Shown: positions 45,135-55,856, counted from the stretch's first letter. The stretch is DNA of 64,000 nt from DATARH01 sp963734125 (GCA_963734125.1 CAVTGB010000016.1:1-64000); one strand, 5' to 3'. Made by a program: numbers and translations. Notes: generated by a model not told the origin, from the letters alone.

Positions 45135-48100
45135 ACCCGCTTGCCGCCCTCGCCCGCTCGCTCGCCGAGAGCCCGCGCGCCATCAGCCTTTTCGGCGCGC
45201 CCGAAGGGCAGGACGCCCGGACGATCGGGGCGCTCTTGGAGACCGGCGCGGCGCCGACGTGGCTGCATGTCTGCCGCGATGACGGGCGGATGGCGCGGTT
45301 TGCGGCCGCGCTCGGGTTTTTTCACCCCCATCTCACGCAGCTGACCTTTCCGGCCTGGGATTGCCTGCCCTATGACCGTGTGTCGCCGAATGGCGAGATC
45401 ACCAGCCGGCGCATCGACACGCTGACCCGCCTCGCCGAAGGCGAGGAGAAGCACCCGCTGGTCGTACTGACGACGGTCAACGCGCTGGTCCAGCGCGTGC
45501 CGCCGCGGCGCCTCTTCGACGGCCGCGTCCTGACACTGGGCGCGGGCGGGCATATCCCGCTCGACCGGCTGCAGAGTTTTTTTCGCAACAACGGGTATTT
45601 CCGCACCGATACGGTGCGCGAGCCGGGCGAATTTGCGGTGCGCGGCGGGATCGTTGATCTCTACCCGGCCGGCGCGGGCCAACCGATCCGCCTCGATTTT
45701 TTCGGCGACACGCTCGAAAGTCTGCGCAGCTTCGATCCCTTGACCCAGCGTTCGACCGGCGCCATCGAAGGCTTCCAGCTGCGCCCCGTGAGCGAAGTCC
45801 TGCTCGACGACGCGGCGATCCAGCGTTTCCGCTCGCGCTATCGCGAGGCCTTCGGCGCGGCCGGCAGCGACGATCCGCTCTACGAATCGGTCAGCGCCGG
45901 GCGTCGCCAGGCGGGAATGGAGCATTGGCTGTCGTTTTATTACGAGACGCTGGAGACCCTCTTCGACTATCTGCCGCAGGCCGCCGTGTCATTCGATTAC
46001 CAGGCCGCCCAGGCGCGCGCCCACCGGCTCGAATTCGATCGCCGATTTCTATGCGGCGCGGCAGAGCATGAGCAGCCCCGGGCGCAATGCCACGCGCGGC
46101 ACCGCGCCGCTCTATCGCCCGGTGCCGCCGCAGCAGATGTTCCTCGACGAGGCGGAATGGCAGAGGGCGCTCTCCGGCCGCGCCGTCATCCAGCTATCCC
46201 CGTTCGCGATGCCGGAAGAGGGCCTGGCTGGTGTATTGCCCGACGACGCATTGGATGCCGGCGCCCGGCCGGCGAAGAATTTCATCGCCGAGCGCGCCGA
46301 TCCCAAGGTGCCGCTGTTCGACGCTGTGCGCGATTACCTGGGGAGCGAACAAAAATCGGGGCGGCGCGCCGCGATCGCGGCCTATAGCGAGGGCTCGGCC
46401 GACCGGCTCGCCACGGTGCTGCGCGAGCACGGCGTCGGCGAATTGCGCGTGGTGGCCGACGGCAGCGCGCTGGCCAAGCTGCCTCGCCACACGGTCGGGC
46501 TCGCGATACTGCCGCTCGAAGAGGGCTTCGAGACCGATGCCTTGGTGCTGCTCAGCGAGCAGGACATCCTCGGCGACCGGCTGTCGCGCACGCCGCGCCG
46601 GCGGCGCAGCCTCGACGAGTTCATCACCGAGGCGGCGAGCCTCACCGCGGGCGACCTTGTCGTCCATGCCGAGCATGGCATCGGCCGCTACGAGGCCTTG
46701 GAGACGATCCAGGTCGCCGGCGCTCCGCATGACTGTTTGAAGGTGCTCTATGCCGGCGACGACCGGCTGTTCGTGCCGGTCGAGAATATCGAGGTCCTGT
46801 CGCGCTACGGCTCCGAGGAAGCCGGAGCCCAGCTCGACCGCCTCGGCGGCGTCGCCTGGCAGTCGAGGAAGGCGCGGGTCAAGCGGCGGATCCGCGAGAT
46901 CGCCGGCGAACTCATCCGCATCGCCGCGGAGCGCCAGCTGCGGCCCGGCGAAACCCTGGCGCCGCCCGAGGGGCTCTACGAGGAGTTCGCCGCGCGCTTC
47001 CCCTACCCCGAGACCGAGGACCAGCTGCGCGCCATCGAGGACACGCTCGGCGACATGGTGGCGGGGAAACCGATGGACCGCCTGGTCTGCGGCGACGTTG
47101 GCTTCGGCAAGACCGAGGTGGCGTTGCGCGCCGCCTTCATCACCGCCTTTGCCGGCGGGCAGGTCGCGGTCATCGTGCCGACGACGCTCTTGGCGCGCCA
47201 GCACTACCGCACCTTTATCGAGCGCTTCGCCGGGCTGCCGGTGCGGATCGCGCAATTGTCGCGGCTGGTCGCACCCAAGGACGCAAAGCAGATCAAGAGC
47301 GACCTCGCCGAAGGCAGGATCGAGATCGTCGTCGGCACCCACGCGCTCCTCGCCAAGGACGTGCGTTTCGCCCATCTCGGCCTCGTCGTCGTCGACGAGG
47401 AGCAGCATTTCGGCGTCGCCCAGAAGGAGCGGCTGAAACAATTGAAGGCCGATGTTCATGTCCTGACGCTGACCGCGACGCCGATCCCGCGCACCCTGCA
47501 GCTGGCGCTCTCCGGGGTACGCGAGATGAGCATCATAGCGACGCCACCGATCGACCGGCTGGCGGTTCGCACTTTCGTCACGCCGTTCGATGCCGTCGTC
47601 GTGCGCGAGGCGATCCTGCGCGAGCGCGACCGCGGTGGGCAGATCTTTTATGTCGCGCCGCGCATCGCCGATCTCGACGAGGTGCGTGAGGAATTGCGCA
47701 AGATGGTGCCGGAAATCCGCGTCGCGACGGCGCATGGCCGGATGGCTCCGGTCGAGCTCGAAACCGTGATGACCGCCTTCGACGAACGCGCCTACGATCT
47801 CCTGTTGTCGACCAACATCATCGAATCCGGGCTCGACATCCCCTCGGCCAACACCCTCATCGTGCACCGTGCCGACATGTTCGGCCTGGCGCAGCTCTAC
47901 CAGCTGCGCGGCCGGATCGGCCGCAGCAAGGTGCGCGCCTATTGCTATCTGACGCTGCCGGAAAAAAAGCAGCTGGCGCCGACCGCGCTGCGCCGATTGG
48001 AAGTGATGCAGACCCTGGATACGCTGGGAGCGGGCTTCCAGCTGGCGAGCCACGATCTCGACATCCGCGGCGCCGGCAACCTCCTGGGCGACGAGCAATC

Positions 48101-48728
48101 CGGCCACATCCGCGAAGTCGGCATCGAGCTCTACCAGCACATGCTCGAAGAGGCGGTGGCCACTGCCAAAACCGCCGGCGCGGGCGGCGATGATGCTGCT
48201 GTCGAGGAGTGGAGCCCGCAAATCACGATCGGCACGCCGGTGTTGATCCCGGACAGCTATGTCGCCGATCTGGGCGTGCGGCTCGGGCTGTACCGGCGGA
48301 TCGCCCAGTTGGGCGGCCGACGCGAACTCGACGCCTTCGCCGCCGAGCTGATCGACCGCTTCGGCAAGCTGCCCACGGAGGTCGAGAACCTCCTGCAGAT
48401 CATCGCGATCAAGCGCTGGTGCCGCGAAGGCGGAGTGGAGCGGGTCGAGGCCGGGCCCAAGGGCGCGGTCATCACCTTGCGCGGCAACCGCTTCGCCAAT
48501 CCGGCGGGGCTCGTCGACCTCATCCAGAAACACGCAGGGACGCTGCGGCTACGGCCCGACCAGAGGCTCGTCTACCTGCGCAATTGGGAGGACGCGGAGG
48601 CCCGCCTCAAGGGCGTCGCCGGGCTGATGCAGGCGCTGGTCATGCTCGCCCGCGCCCGGGAAGCCGAAGCACCAATGCCGAAGCCAACGCCCGAGCTGGT
48701 GAAGCGGCAGGCGGTGGGGCGAGGGTGA
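45131..48728 (+). pseudogene. mfd: Transcription-repair coupling factor Mfd, one-base insertion
   Basis: The gene length, 3598 bp, is one more than 1199 codons. Frame 1 runs from ATG 45131 through the UvrB-like N-terminal module (FPAWDCLPYDRVSPNGEITS) to about 46030. There GAATTCG appears where GAATCG would keep frame, and frame 2 continues as IADFYAARQSMSSPGRNATR. The rest is normal: VHAEHGIGRYEALE (RNA polymerase interaction), CGDVGFGKTEVALRAAF (I), VVDEEQHFGVAQKE (II), LTATPIPRTLQLALSGVREM (III), QLRGRIGRSKVRAYCYL (VI), and the TRCF domain. Both pieces are open, so only the single T is wrong. Very likely a sequence error, since Mfd is conserved throughout. Confidence 0.88.
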
Positions 48729-48734
48729 GGCGGC

Positions 48735-49253
48735 TCAGGTTCGGCGGGGCTGCCGGGCGCCGGTGAAGGCGCGCCTCAGAGCCACAAAGATCAGAAAGAC
48801 CGCTATGGTCGCGGTTATCGAGACGGCAAGCCCCAACAATCGGGCGGATCCCGGAGACCCGGCGCGGTAAAGAGAGGCGTAAACCGCGAACAACACCAAC
48901 GAGGAGAGTGACATCACGACGACGATGCCGATCAGGTGGGCGACGACATAGGCGCCGATTTCCGCTCCGGTGGTGGTGATGGTGCCCTCCCGCCCGGGAG
49001 CCGCCACGCTAGCGGGCACCCCTTCGACGATGCCCCGTCCTATCAGGAATAACGGGAACGCCAGCCCCATCCACATCACACTGAGGCCGAATGAAACCGG
49101 CAATATTGCGAGGCTACCGCCGGTGCCGTAGGCCCACTTATACAATGATACCAGCACGTTGAGAGACGATAGCAGGTAGATCGCCGCGATTCGGATCGCT
49201 TGCGCCGCAAAATAGGCGAGCACCTCGCGAGAATTGGTCAGCTGATCAGCCAC
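48735..49253 (-). CDS. Predicted four-helix membrane protein
   Basis: 172 residues from GTG 49253 (GAGG six bases upstream); a longer ATG start at 49349 would add a low-complexity tail across the aquaporin promoter. Hydrophobic stretches are visible at ILPVSFGLSVMWMGLAFPLF, YVVAHLIGIVVVMSLSSLVL and LLGLAVSITATIAVFLIFVA, with AIRIAAIYLLSSLNVLVSLY before them. No family recognised. It lies six bases past mfd, convergent. Confidence 0.6.
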   Translation of the reverse strand: MADQLTNSREVLAYFAAQAIRIAAIYLLSSLNVLVSLYKWAYGTGGSLAILPVSFGLSVMWMGLAFPLFLIGRGIVEGVPASVAAPGREGTITTTGAEIGAYVVAHLIGIVVVMSLSSLVLFAVYASLYRAGSPGSARLLGLAVSITATIAVFLIFVALRRAFTGARQPRRT

Positions 49254-49482
49254 GTCTTGCCTCTGCTTTGGTGCTGAATTTATGCCGGCGCTTACCGCCG
49301 GGCAAGCGCCGGCCGGCGCCGCATCCTGTCCGGAGGCGACCGGCGGCAAGCGGCCCTCGCCGGGTGAAATTCAACCTCCACGAGGGAACGAGCGAGGTTC
49401 GATACCGTTTCAACTTGCGGGTGAAGACGATTTCGGCGCATGGCTTTCACTGGGAGCCGATAGCGCGTCCCGAGGGGGAAAC

Positions 49483-50226
49483 ATGGATAGCGACATGTCC
49501 CGGCGCGTCGTCGCCGAGTTTTTCGGAACGTTCTGGTTGACCTTTGGCGGCTGCGGCAGCGCCGTTCTGGCCGCGGGCTTCCCCGGCCTCGGGATCGGCT
49601 TTCTCGGGGTGGCGTTCGCGTTCGGCCTGACGGTGCTGACCATGGCCTATGCGGTCGGTCATATCTCGGGCGGTCACTTCAATCCGGCGGTCACAATCGG
49701 CCTATGGGCCGGGGGCCGCTGTGCGACCAAGCACGTCGTTCCCTATGTGATCGCCCAGGTTGTCGGCGCCATCCTGGCGGCTGCGGTGCTTTATATGATC
49801 GCGTCGGGCAAGCCCGACTGGGTGGCGGGCGGGTTCGCCAGCAATGGCTACGGCGCCCTCAGTCCCGGCAAGTACAGCTTGGCGGCCTGCTTTGTCACCG
49901 AGATCCTGGCGACCTTCTTTTTCCTCTTCATCATCATCGGAACCACGTCGAAAGGCGCCGCGGCCGGCTTCGCCGGCATCCCGATCGGCCTTGCCTTGAC
50001 ATTGATCCATCTGGTGACGATCCCAGTCACCAACACCTCGGTCAATCCGGCGCGCAGCACCGGGCCGGCGTTATTTGCCGGCGGCCCCTACATCGGCCAG
50101 CTCTGGCTGTTCTGGCTGGCGCCGATCGCCGGCGCAGCGACCGCCGGCCTATTGACCCGTTGGATGTATGAGCAGGAAGCCATCATCGAAACGGTCGTCG
50201 TCGAGGAGCGGCGGCAAACTTTCTAG
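49483..50226 (+). CDS. aqpZ: Aquaporin Z
   Basis: 247 residues, six membrane helices, with both NPA boxes: GHFNPAVTIGLWAGGR and SVNPARSTGPALF. The selectivity filter has the His and Arg of water-specific channels (VTIGLW... ; NPARS). AqpZ moves water rapidly across the inner membrane. ATG 49483 follows CGAGGGGGA; a longer open frame to 49282 is not homologous. Confidence 0.94.
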   Translation: MDSDMSRRVVAEFFGTFWLTFGGCGSAVLAAGFPGLGIGFLGVAFAFGLTVLTMAYAVGHISGGHFNPAVTIGLWAGGRCATKHVVPYVIAQVVGAILAAAVLYMIASGKPDWVAGGFASNGYGALSPGKYSLAACFVTEILATFFFLFIIIGTTSKGAAAGFAGIPIGLALTLIHLVTIPVTNTSVNPARSTGPALFAGGPYIGQLWLFWLAPIAGAATAGLLTRWMYEQEAIIETVVVEERRQTF

Positions 50227-50234
50227 CTCCGGGG

Positions 50235-51614
50235 TCACCCGGTCGGCGGGGCGATGTCGTCAAGCGAGAGGCCCCTTGCTTCGGGGCCGACCTGGGTCAC
50301 CGCGAAGGCGGCGATCGCCACCATTATCGCCATCGCAATGAATACGGCGTTGAGGCCCCAGCCGTTCTTGATCCACAGAATCGATGGGATCGCGACAAAG
50401 GCGCCGACGCGGCCGGCCGCGGCACACAACCCAAAGCCCGAGGCGCGAGCGTTGGTCGGGAACACTTCGGAGATGAAGATGATCGCGGAATTGCCGGCCA
50501 GCTGCGTGAAAAAGATCATCACGAAACCGACCGCCAGCACCATCGTTTCGCTCCCCGCGTTGGCCCACCACAGACCGAAGATGCCGGTCAGGATAAAGGC
50601 GACAACCGCGGTCGGTTTGCGGCCGAAGCGCTCCAGGGAATACATCATGAAGGCGCTGGCGATCGGGAAGGCGAGGGTGATCCAGAAGATCGAGTTGAGC
50701 GACTTGGCGATCGTGAAGCCGCGCTCGACCAGGATGTTGGGCAGCCAGGCGCCGAGCCCGAGCGCGATCGAGAAGAAGGCGTAGAAGCACGCCATCCCGG
50801 CGATAATCCGGCCGGGATATTGGCGCAACACGACGCCGAAGGGATCGCTGTGGGCGCTGCTCGCCGCGTCCGCCCCCAGCGTATTGAGCGGCACCGAGCG
50901 CAGCCCCATCCGCTGCAACAAGTCGAGCGCCCGCTGACCCTGGCCGTGCGTCGCCAGCCAGCGCGGCGACTCGGGCAAGGAAAAGCGTAAGACGAACACG
51001 ATTAGGGCGCCGACCCCGATGATGATCCAGATGCCGCGCCAGCCGATCGAATCGCGGAAGGCAAGGGTTAGGAGGACGCCGAGCGGCCACGGCCAGGCGC
51101 CGCCGATGAACTGCATGAACGCGGTGAGGCGGCCGCGGATGTCCTTCGGCGAATATTCGGCGACGTAGGCGTAGCACAAGGGCTGTTCGGCGCCGAGCCC
51201 GACCCCGGCGAAGAACCGAAAGACGAGAAGCCAATTGTAGCCGGGGTTGAACCCGATGCTTGGGATCGGCGGCAAGGCCGCGATGATCGTCGCCAGGCCG
51301 AACAAGAGCAGGTTGAACTGGTAGACCGCCTTCCTGCCGAAGCGGTCGGTGAACTCGCCCTGGCCGAGCGAACCAACGAAGAGGCCGGCAACCGTGACGC
51401 TGCCGATCCAGGGGACCTGCGCTCCGGTGACAAACCCGCTCTTCAGTAGGTCGGGAACCAGCGCCCCAAAGATCGTGAAGTCCATCACGTCAAAGAACAG
51501 ACCGGACGCGACCAGCGCCAGCACCCGCCAATGGATCGCGCCCATCCGCGCCCCGTCCATCGTCTCGCCGACATAAGCTTCGATAGTCTGGGCCGCTGCG
51601 CCCGATTGAACCAT
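50235..51614 (-). CDS. Major facilitator superfamily transporter
   Basis: 459 residues, twelve helices. Signature loops: GEFTDRFGRKAVYQFNLL (motif A), AEYSPKDIRGRLTAFMQFIG (between helices 4-5) and RFSLPESPRWLATHGQGQ before the central loop; the last two resemble the sugar/aromatic-acid (SP/AAHS) groups. It probably takes up an acid or sugar-like substrate by proton symport. Next to the degradative cluster, so it may import its substrate. GGGGGAGAC precedes the ATG. Confidence 0.88.
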   Translation of the reverse strand: MVQSGAAAQTIEAYVGETMDGARMGAIHWRVLALVASGLFFDVMDFTIFGALVPDLLKSGFVTGAQVPWIGSVTVAGLFVGSLGQGEFTDRFGRKAVYQFNLLLFGLATIIAALPPIPSIGFNPGYNWLLVFRFFAGVGLGAEQPLCYAYVAEYSPKDIRGRLTAFMQFIGGAWPWPLGVLLTLAFRDSIGWRGIWIIIGVGALIVFVLRFSLPESPRWLATHGQGQRALDLLQRMGLRSVPLNTLGADAASSAHSDPFGVVLRQYPGRIIAGMACFYAFFSIALGLGAWLPNILVERGFTIAKSLNSIFWITLAFPIASAFMMYSLERFGRKPTAVVAFILTGIFGLWWANAGSETMVLAVGFVMIFFTQLAGNSAIIFISEVFPTNARASGFGLCAAAGRVGAFVAIPSILWIKNGWGLNAVFIAMAIMVAIAAFAVTQVGPEARGLSLDDIAPPTG

Positions 51615-51849
51615 GCCTGGTCTCCCCCTTAGCCCGCGCCGGTTGAACCGGCATCCTCACATTCGCCATTTTTGTCCTATCGAGACTAGCACGGCCGGCC
51701 AGGCGCAAGTCCAGCCTTTGCCCGCTCCATAGCCCACTGGGACATGCGCCGCCGACATGTTCGATATTCTGAACGACATTCCGCATCGCGTTGCGGCGGC
51801 GGCTGCGCTAGCATGACCGAGCCCCGGAATTCACCATGGAGAAACCCCG

Positions 51850-52980
51850 ATGAGCCGCGCCTATAACGTCATCGATGCCGATGGGCACATCCTGGAGCCC
51901 TTGGATCTCTGGGCCAAATACATGGACCCCAAGTTCCGCGACCGCGCGCCGCGGCTCGTCACCGACAACGCGACCGGCAAGGAAAAGCTGTTCGTCGAAC
52001 AGCAGATGCTCGGCAGCGAGCAGGGCATGGGCGGGATCGGCGGGGTCGGCGCGCGCCAGGGCGAGATCAAGGCCGAGACGATGAAATACGAGGACGGCCG
52101 CCCCGGCGGGTTCGACCCGCACAAGCGCATCCCCGACATGGATCTGGACGGCATCGACGCCGCCTTCCTCTATCCGAGCATGGGGCTGTTCGCCGGGGCG
52201 GTGCACGAGCCCGGGCTCGCCGCGGCGCTGTGCCGCGCCTACAACCGCTGGCTCGCGGATTACTGCAAGCCGTACCCCGACCGCCTCTTCGGGATCGCCA
52301 TGCTGCCGATGCAATCGGTGCCGCACGCGATCGAGGAGATGCGCTTCGCGCGGAAGGAGCTCGGCTTCAAGGGCGGTTTCCTGCGGCCCAACCCCTACCA
52401 CGAAAACAAGATGATCAGCGACCCGATGTACGAGCCGTTCTGGACGGCGCGCCGAGGACCTCGATTTTGTCGATCGGGTTCCACGAGGGCGGTTCCTCCG
52501 GCATGCCGACGGTCGGCATCGACCGCTTCGAGGGCCGCGCCGCGCAAGCACATCGTTTCTCACACGATGGAGATGATGCTGGCCTGCCTCGCCGTGATTT
52601 GGGGTGGGGTGTGCGAAAAACACCCGAAAATCCGCATCGGCTTTTTGGAATCGGGCGGCGGCTGGATCGCGCCGTGGCTCGACCGCATGGACCGGCACTT
52701 TGATGATCAAGGGTTCAACGATTCCGGGCTGACGACGCGGCCCTCCGACCTCTTCCGCCGTAATTGTTGGATCTCGTTTGAGCCGGTCGAGGGGAGCCTC
52801 CACGTGCTCGCCGACTATATCGGTCCCAACAAGATCATGTGGGCGACCGACTACCCGCATCGCGACGGCTTCTTCCCCGGCGCGCCCGACATGGTGCGCG
52901 AGCGCCTCAAGGGTACTTCGGCCGCCACCCAGCACGGCGTCCTCGCCGGCGGCGCGATGGGCTTCTACGGACTGAGTTGA
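51850..52980 (+). CDS. Amidohydrolase (ACMSD-like TIM barrel), internally out of frame over about 33 residues
   Basis: 376 residues, close paralogue of the gene at 53124. It opens MSRAYNVIDADGHILEPLDL and ends TDYPHRDGFFPGAPDMVRER, the ACMSD/aminocarboxymuconate family pattern of decarboxylases and hydrolases. Compared with the paralogue, three single-base insertions (near 52450, 52473 and 52549) put about 33 residues out of frame before the frame returns at KHIVSHTMEM. That removes EDLDFSIGFHEGxSSGMPTV, which carries a conserved His. As read, the protein should be inactive. Either sequence errors or an unusual compensated mutant. Confidence 0.75.
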   Translation: MSRAYNVIDADGHILEPLDLWAKYMDPKFRDRAPRLVTDNATGKEKLFVEQQMLGSEQGMGGIGGVGARQGEIKAETMKYEDGRPGGFDPHKRIPDMDLDGIDAAFLYPSMGLFAGAVHEPGLAAALCRAYNRWLADYCKPYPDRLFGIAMLPMQSVPHAIEEMRFARKELGFKGGFLRPNPYHENKMISDPMYEPFWTARRGPRFCRSGSTRAVPPACRRSASTASRAAPRKHIVSHTMEMMLACLAVIWGGVCEKHPKIRIGFLESGGGWIAPWLDRMDRHFDDQGFNDSGLTTRPSDLFRRNCWISFEPVEGSLHVLADYIGPNKIMWATDYPHRDGFFPGAPDMVRERLKGTSAATQHGVLAGGAMGFYGLS

Positions 52981-52983
52981 CCC

Positions 52984-53021
52984 TTTTCGCCCCTCTCCCG
53001 CACCGCGGGAGAGGGGCAAAA
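52984..53021. terminator. Bidirectional-looking hairpin between the amidohydrolases
   Basis: TTTTCGCCCCTCTCCCGC, three-base loop, then GCGGGAGAGGGGCAAAA: a stem of about 14 bp, four bases after the first gene's stop. Flanking T/A runs allow termination on either strand. Confidence 0.65.
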
Positions 53022-53123
53022 TCTCATTCGTTCGGGATTCTGAACGGCATTCGACTCTCGCATCGCGATCGCGGCTGCGTTAGGATGCTGTACTCGCCGG
53101 TTTACCCCTTGGAGGAAATGCTG

Positions 53124-54251
53124 ATGACTCGCGCCTATAACGTCGTCGATGCCGATGGTCACATCCTCGAGCCGCTCGACCTGTGGAACCAATACATCGA
53201 CCCGAAGTTTCGCGACCGGGCGCCGCGCATCGAGAAGATGAACAACGGCAAGGAGCGCCTGATCATCGAGGAGCACGCGGTCGGCGACGGCCAGCGCGGC
53301 ATCGGCCGGATCGGCGCGGTCGGCGCGCGCCAGGGCGTCGTCGCCGGCGACACGATGGAATACAAGGAAGGCAAGCCCGGCGGGTTCGACCCCCATAAGC
53401 GCATCCCCGACATGGATGCCGACGGGATCGACGCCGCCTTCCTCTATCCGAGCCTCGGCCTCTTCGCCGGCGCGATCCATGCCCCCGATCTCGCCGCCGC
53501 AACCTGCCGCGCCTACAACCGCTGGCTCGCCGACTACTGCAAGCCCTATCCCGACCGCCTGTTCGGGGTCGCGATGCTGCCGATGCAGGACGTCGACCTG
53601 GCGATCGCCGAGATGCGCTTTGCCAAAAAGGAGCTCGGGTTCAAGGGTGGCTTCCTGCGGCCGAACCCCTACCACGGTCTGAAGATGATGAGCGACCCGA
53701 TGTACGAGCCGTTCTGGGCGGCCGCCGAGGACCTCGATTTCTCGATCGGCTTCCATGAGGGCGCCTCCAGCGGCATGCCGACCGTCGGCGTCGACCGCTT
53801 CGAGGGCCGCGGGGCCCGGCACATCGTCAGCCACACGATGGAGATGATGCTGGTCTGCCTGTCGGTGATCTGGGGCGGGGTGTGCGAGAGGCACCCGAAA
53901 ATCCGCATCGGCTTTCTGGAATCGGGCGGCGGCTGGATCGCGCCCTGGCTCGACCGCATGGACCGCCATTTCGACGACCAGGGGTTCAACGATAGCGGCC
54001 TGACGATCCGGCCGAGCGAGCTCTTCAAGCGCAATTGCTGGATCTCGTTCGAGCCGGTCGAGGGCAGCCTCCACGTGCTCGCCGATTATGTCGGGCCCAA
54101 CAAGATCATGTGGGCGACCGACTATCCGCATCCGGACGGGTTCTTCCCCGGCGCGCCCGACATGGTGAGAAAGCAGCTCGAAGGCTTGTCCGCCGAGACC
54201 AAACACGGCGTCATGGCGGGAGGAGCGCTGAGCTTCTACGGCATGAACTGA
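53124..54251 (+). CDS. Amidohydrolase (ACMSD-like TIM barrel)
   Basis: 375 residues, intact. Metal-site residues are in VDADGHILEP (first His), GFHEGASSGM, FPGAPDM region and TDYPHPDGFF (last Asp). IGFLESGGGWIAPWLDRMDR is typical of the family. Members decarboxylate or hydrolyse aromatic or amide compounds in catabolic routes. ATG 53124 has GGAGGA at proper distance; ATG 53118 would be too close. Nearly identical in layout to the preceding gene, so a duplication kept in tandem. Confidence 0.88.
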   Translation: MTRAYNVVDADGHILEPLDLWNQYIDPKFRDRAPRIEKMNNGKERLIIEEHAVGDGQRGIGRIGAVGARQGVVAGDTMEYKEGKPGGFDPHKRIPDMDADGIDAAFLYPSLGLFAGAIHAPDLAAATCRAYNRWLADYCKPYPDRLFGVAMLPMQDVDLAIAEMRFAKKELGFKGGFLRPNPYHGLKMMSDPMYEPFWAAAEDLDFSIGFHEGASSGMPTVGVDRFEGRGARHIVSHTMEMMLVCLSVIWGGVCERHPKIRIGFLESGGGWIAPWLDRMDRHFDDQGFNDSGLTIRPSELFKRNCWISFEPVEGSLHVLADYVGPNKIMWATDYPHPDGFFPGAPDMVRKQLEGLSAETKHGVMAGGALSFYGMN

Positions 54252-54346
54252 CGATACCTGACGACGGCACCGGTGAATCGCGGGCCTCTGTCGGGGGCCC
54301 GCGATAGCCTCAAAAAGTCGCCGGTAAAAACATCGGAGGGAGGATC

Positions 54347-55567
54347 ATGAGCACCGCGCTGCAAGACGACATGTTCACCCCGGACGTCATCGCCGACCCC
54401 TATGCCTATTATGGCCGGTTGCGGGACGAAGACCCGGTACACTGGAACGAAACCTACGAGGTGTGGGTCATCACGCGGCACGACGATCTGGTGTGGCTGA
54501 CCCGGCACCACGAGCTGTTTTCATCCGCCGTGTTCAAGAACGACCCGAGGCCGGCCTATCCGGCGATCGACGAGTTGGATCTGGGGCTCTACGAATATGT
54601 GCGGAACTACCAGGGCGACCAGTTCATCCAGCACGACCGGCCGGATCATCTGGAGATGCGCAAGGTGGTGCACGGCTACTTTACGCCGAAATCCTTGGAA
54701 GAGTGGCGGCCGTTTGTCCAGAAGGCGGTCAAGGAACTGCTCGACGCAGCGGAGCGCAACGGGCGCATGGACGTGATGCGCGACCTCGCAACCCCGCTGC
54801 CGGTCTTGGTGATCGCCGAGATGATGGGCGTCCCCGACCCCGACCGGCACTACATCCGCGAATTAGCCGAAAAACTCCTCTACATCGGCCGCGGCGAACA
54901 TGACCGGATGAAGCTGTTGACCGAAGGCATGAAGGGCATGATCGACTACGTCTCGCCCTTGGTCGACGAACGCCTCGTCAACCCGGGCGACGACTTCATC
55001 TCGGTGCTGGCGGGCGGCGAAAAGGCCGGAATCTTCACCCGGCACCAGGTGCTGGTCAACACCTCGCTCCTGCTCCTTGCCGGCCACGAGACGACAATCA
55101 ACCTGTTGTGCAACGGCACCCTCTCGTTCATCCAACATCCCGACCAATGGGCCTTGTTGAAAAAGGACCCGGCCGGCGCCGCCAAGCTGGCGACCGAGGA
55201 ATGCCTGCGCTACGATTCGCCGGTCAAATCAATCCAGCGGATCGCGTCAGAGGATGTCGAGATGCGCGGCAAGGTGCTGAAGAAGGACGACCGCGTGCGG
55301 TGGTTTATTTCCTCGGCCAATCGCGATCCCTCGATGTTCGCCGAGCCGGATAATTTCGACATCACCCGGTGGCCGAACCAGCATGTGGCCTTTGGCTCGG
55401 GGATTCACCATTGCCTGGGCGCGACCCTGGCACGGGTCGAGGGCCAGGAGGTCTTCAAGGCGCTGGCGGAACGCTTCCCCGGCTTCCGGCTCGACAACAC
55501 GGCGCTGGAATATCATCCGAGCATCACGTTCCGGTCGCTGAAGTCGCTGCCGATCCACTGGCAATAG
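54347..55567 (+). CDS. Cytochrome P450
   Basis: 406 residues. Oxygen-binding AGHETT (245-250), ExxR (E285-R288), heme-binding FGSGIHHCLGATLAR with C356. Bacterial class I P450, cytoplasmic, fed by a ferredoxin; the ferredoxin gene follows after nine bases. The ITRWPNQHVAFGSG context and the N-terminus resemble steroid/terpene-hydroxylating families, but the substrate is not known. GGAGGGAGGATC precedes the ATG. Confidence 0.94.
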   Translation: MSTALQDDMFTPDVIADPYAYYGRLRDEDPVHWNETYEVWVITRHDDLVWLTRHHELFSSAVFKNDPRPAYPAIDELDLGLYEYVRNYQGDQFIQHDRPDHLEMRKVVHGYFTPKSLEEWRPFVQKAVKELLDAAERNGRMDVMRDLATPLPVLVIAEMMGVPDPDRHYIRELAEKLLYIGRGEHDRMKLLTEGMKGMIDYVSPLVDERLVNPGDDFISVLAGGEKAGIFTRHQVLVNTSLLLLAGHETTINLLCNGTLSFIQHPDQWALLKKDPAGAAKLATEECLRYDSPVKSIQRIASEDVEMRGKVLKKDDRVRWFISSANRDPSMFAEPDNFDITRWPNQHVAFGSGIHHCLGATLARVEGQEVFKALAERFPGFRLDNTALEYHPSITFRSLKSLPIHWQ

Positions 55568-55576
55568 GGGACGGCG

Positions 55577-55801
55577 ATGGCCAGGAAGGTGCGCGTCCGG
55601 GTCGACCACAACCTCTGCGTCGGCAACGCCATGTGCGAGACCTTCGCTCCGCATGTCTTCCGACTCAATGACGACCGCCAGTCGGAAGCGGTCGATCCGG
55701 ACGCAGACCCGGTCGAGCAGATCCTCGAGGCCGCGGAGAGTTGCCCGATGAGTGCCATCCTCGTCGAGGATGCCGAGACCGGGGAGCAATTGTTCCCGTA
55801 G
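55577..55801 (+). CDS. [3Fe-4S] ferredoxin, P450 partner
   Basis: 74 residues with C14, C20 and C56 (CVGNAMC ... SCP). A fourth Cys is replaced by N17, giving a [3Fe-4S] centre as in P450-linked ferredoxins. Passes electrons from a reductase to the P450 just upstream. No ferredoxin reductase gene in the window. Confidence 0.9.
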   Translation: MARKVRVRVDHNLCVGNAMCETFAPHVFRLNDDRQSEAVDPDADPVEQILEAAESCPMSAILVEDAETGEQLFP

Positions 55802-55805
55802 CCGA

Positions 55806-55856
55806 TCGTTACCCTCGCTCCCACCGGCCCGCCGGGGAGAGGGTAGGCTGGGAGGG
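55806..55856. repeat. C/G-rich palindrome
   Basis: CCCTCGCTCCCACCGGCCCGCC faces GGGGAGAGGGTAGGCTGGGAGGG. In the convergent gap between ferredoxin and phytanoyl-CoA dioxygenase-like gene; may act as a terminator for both. Confidence 0.5.

Noticed and set aside
46194..48533. 779-residue open frame antisense to mfd
   Set aside because: Codon-position shadow of Mfd; composition is typical of reversed helicase sequence.
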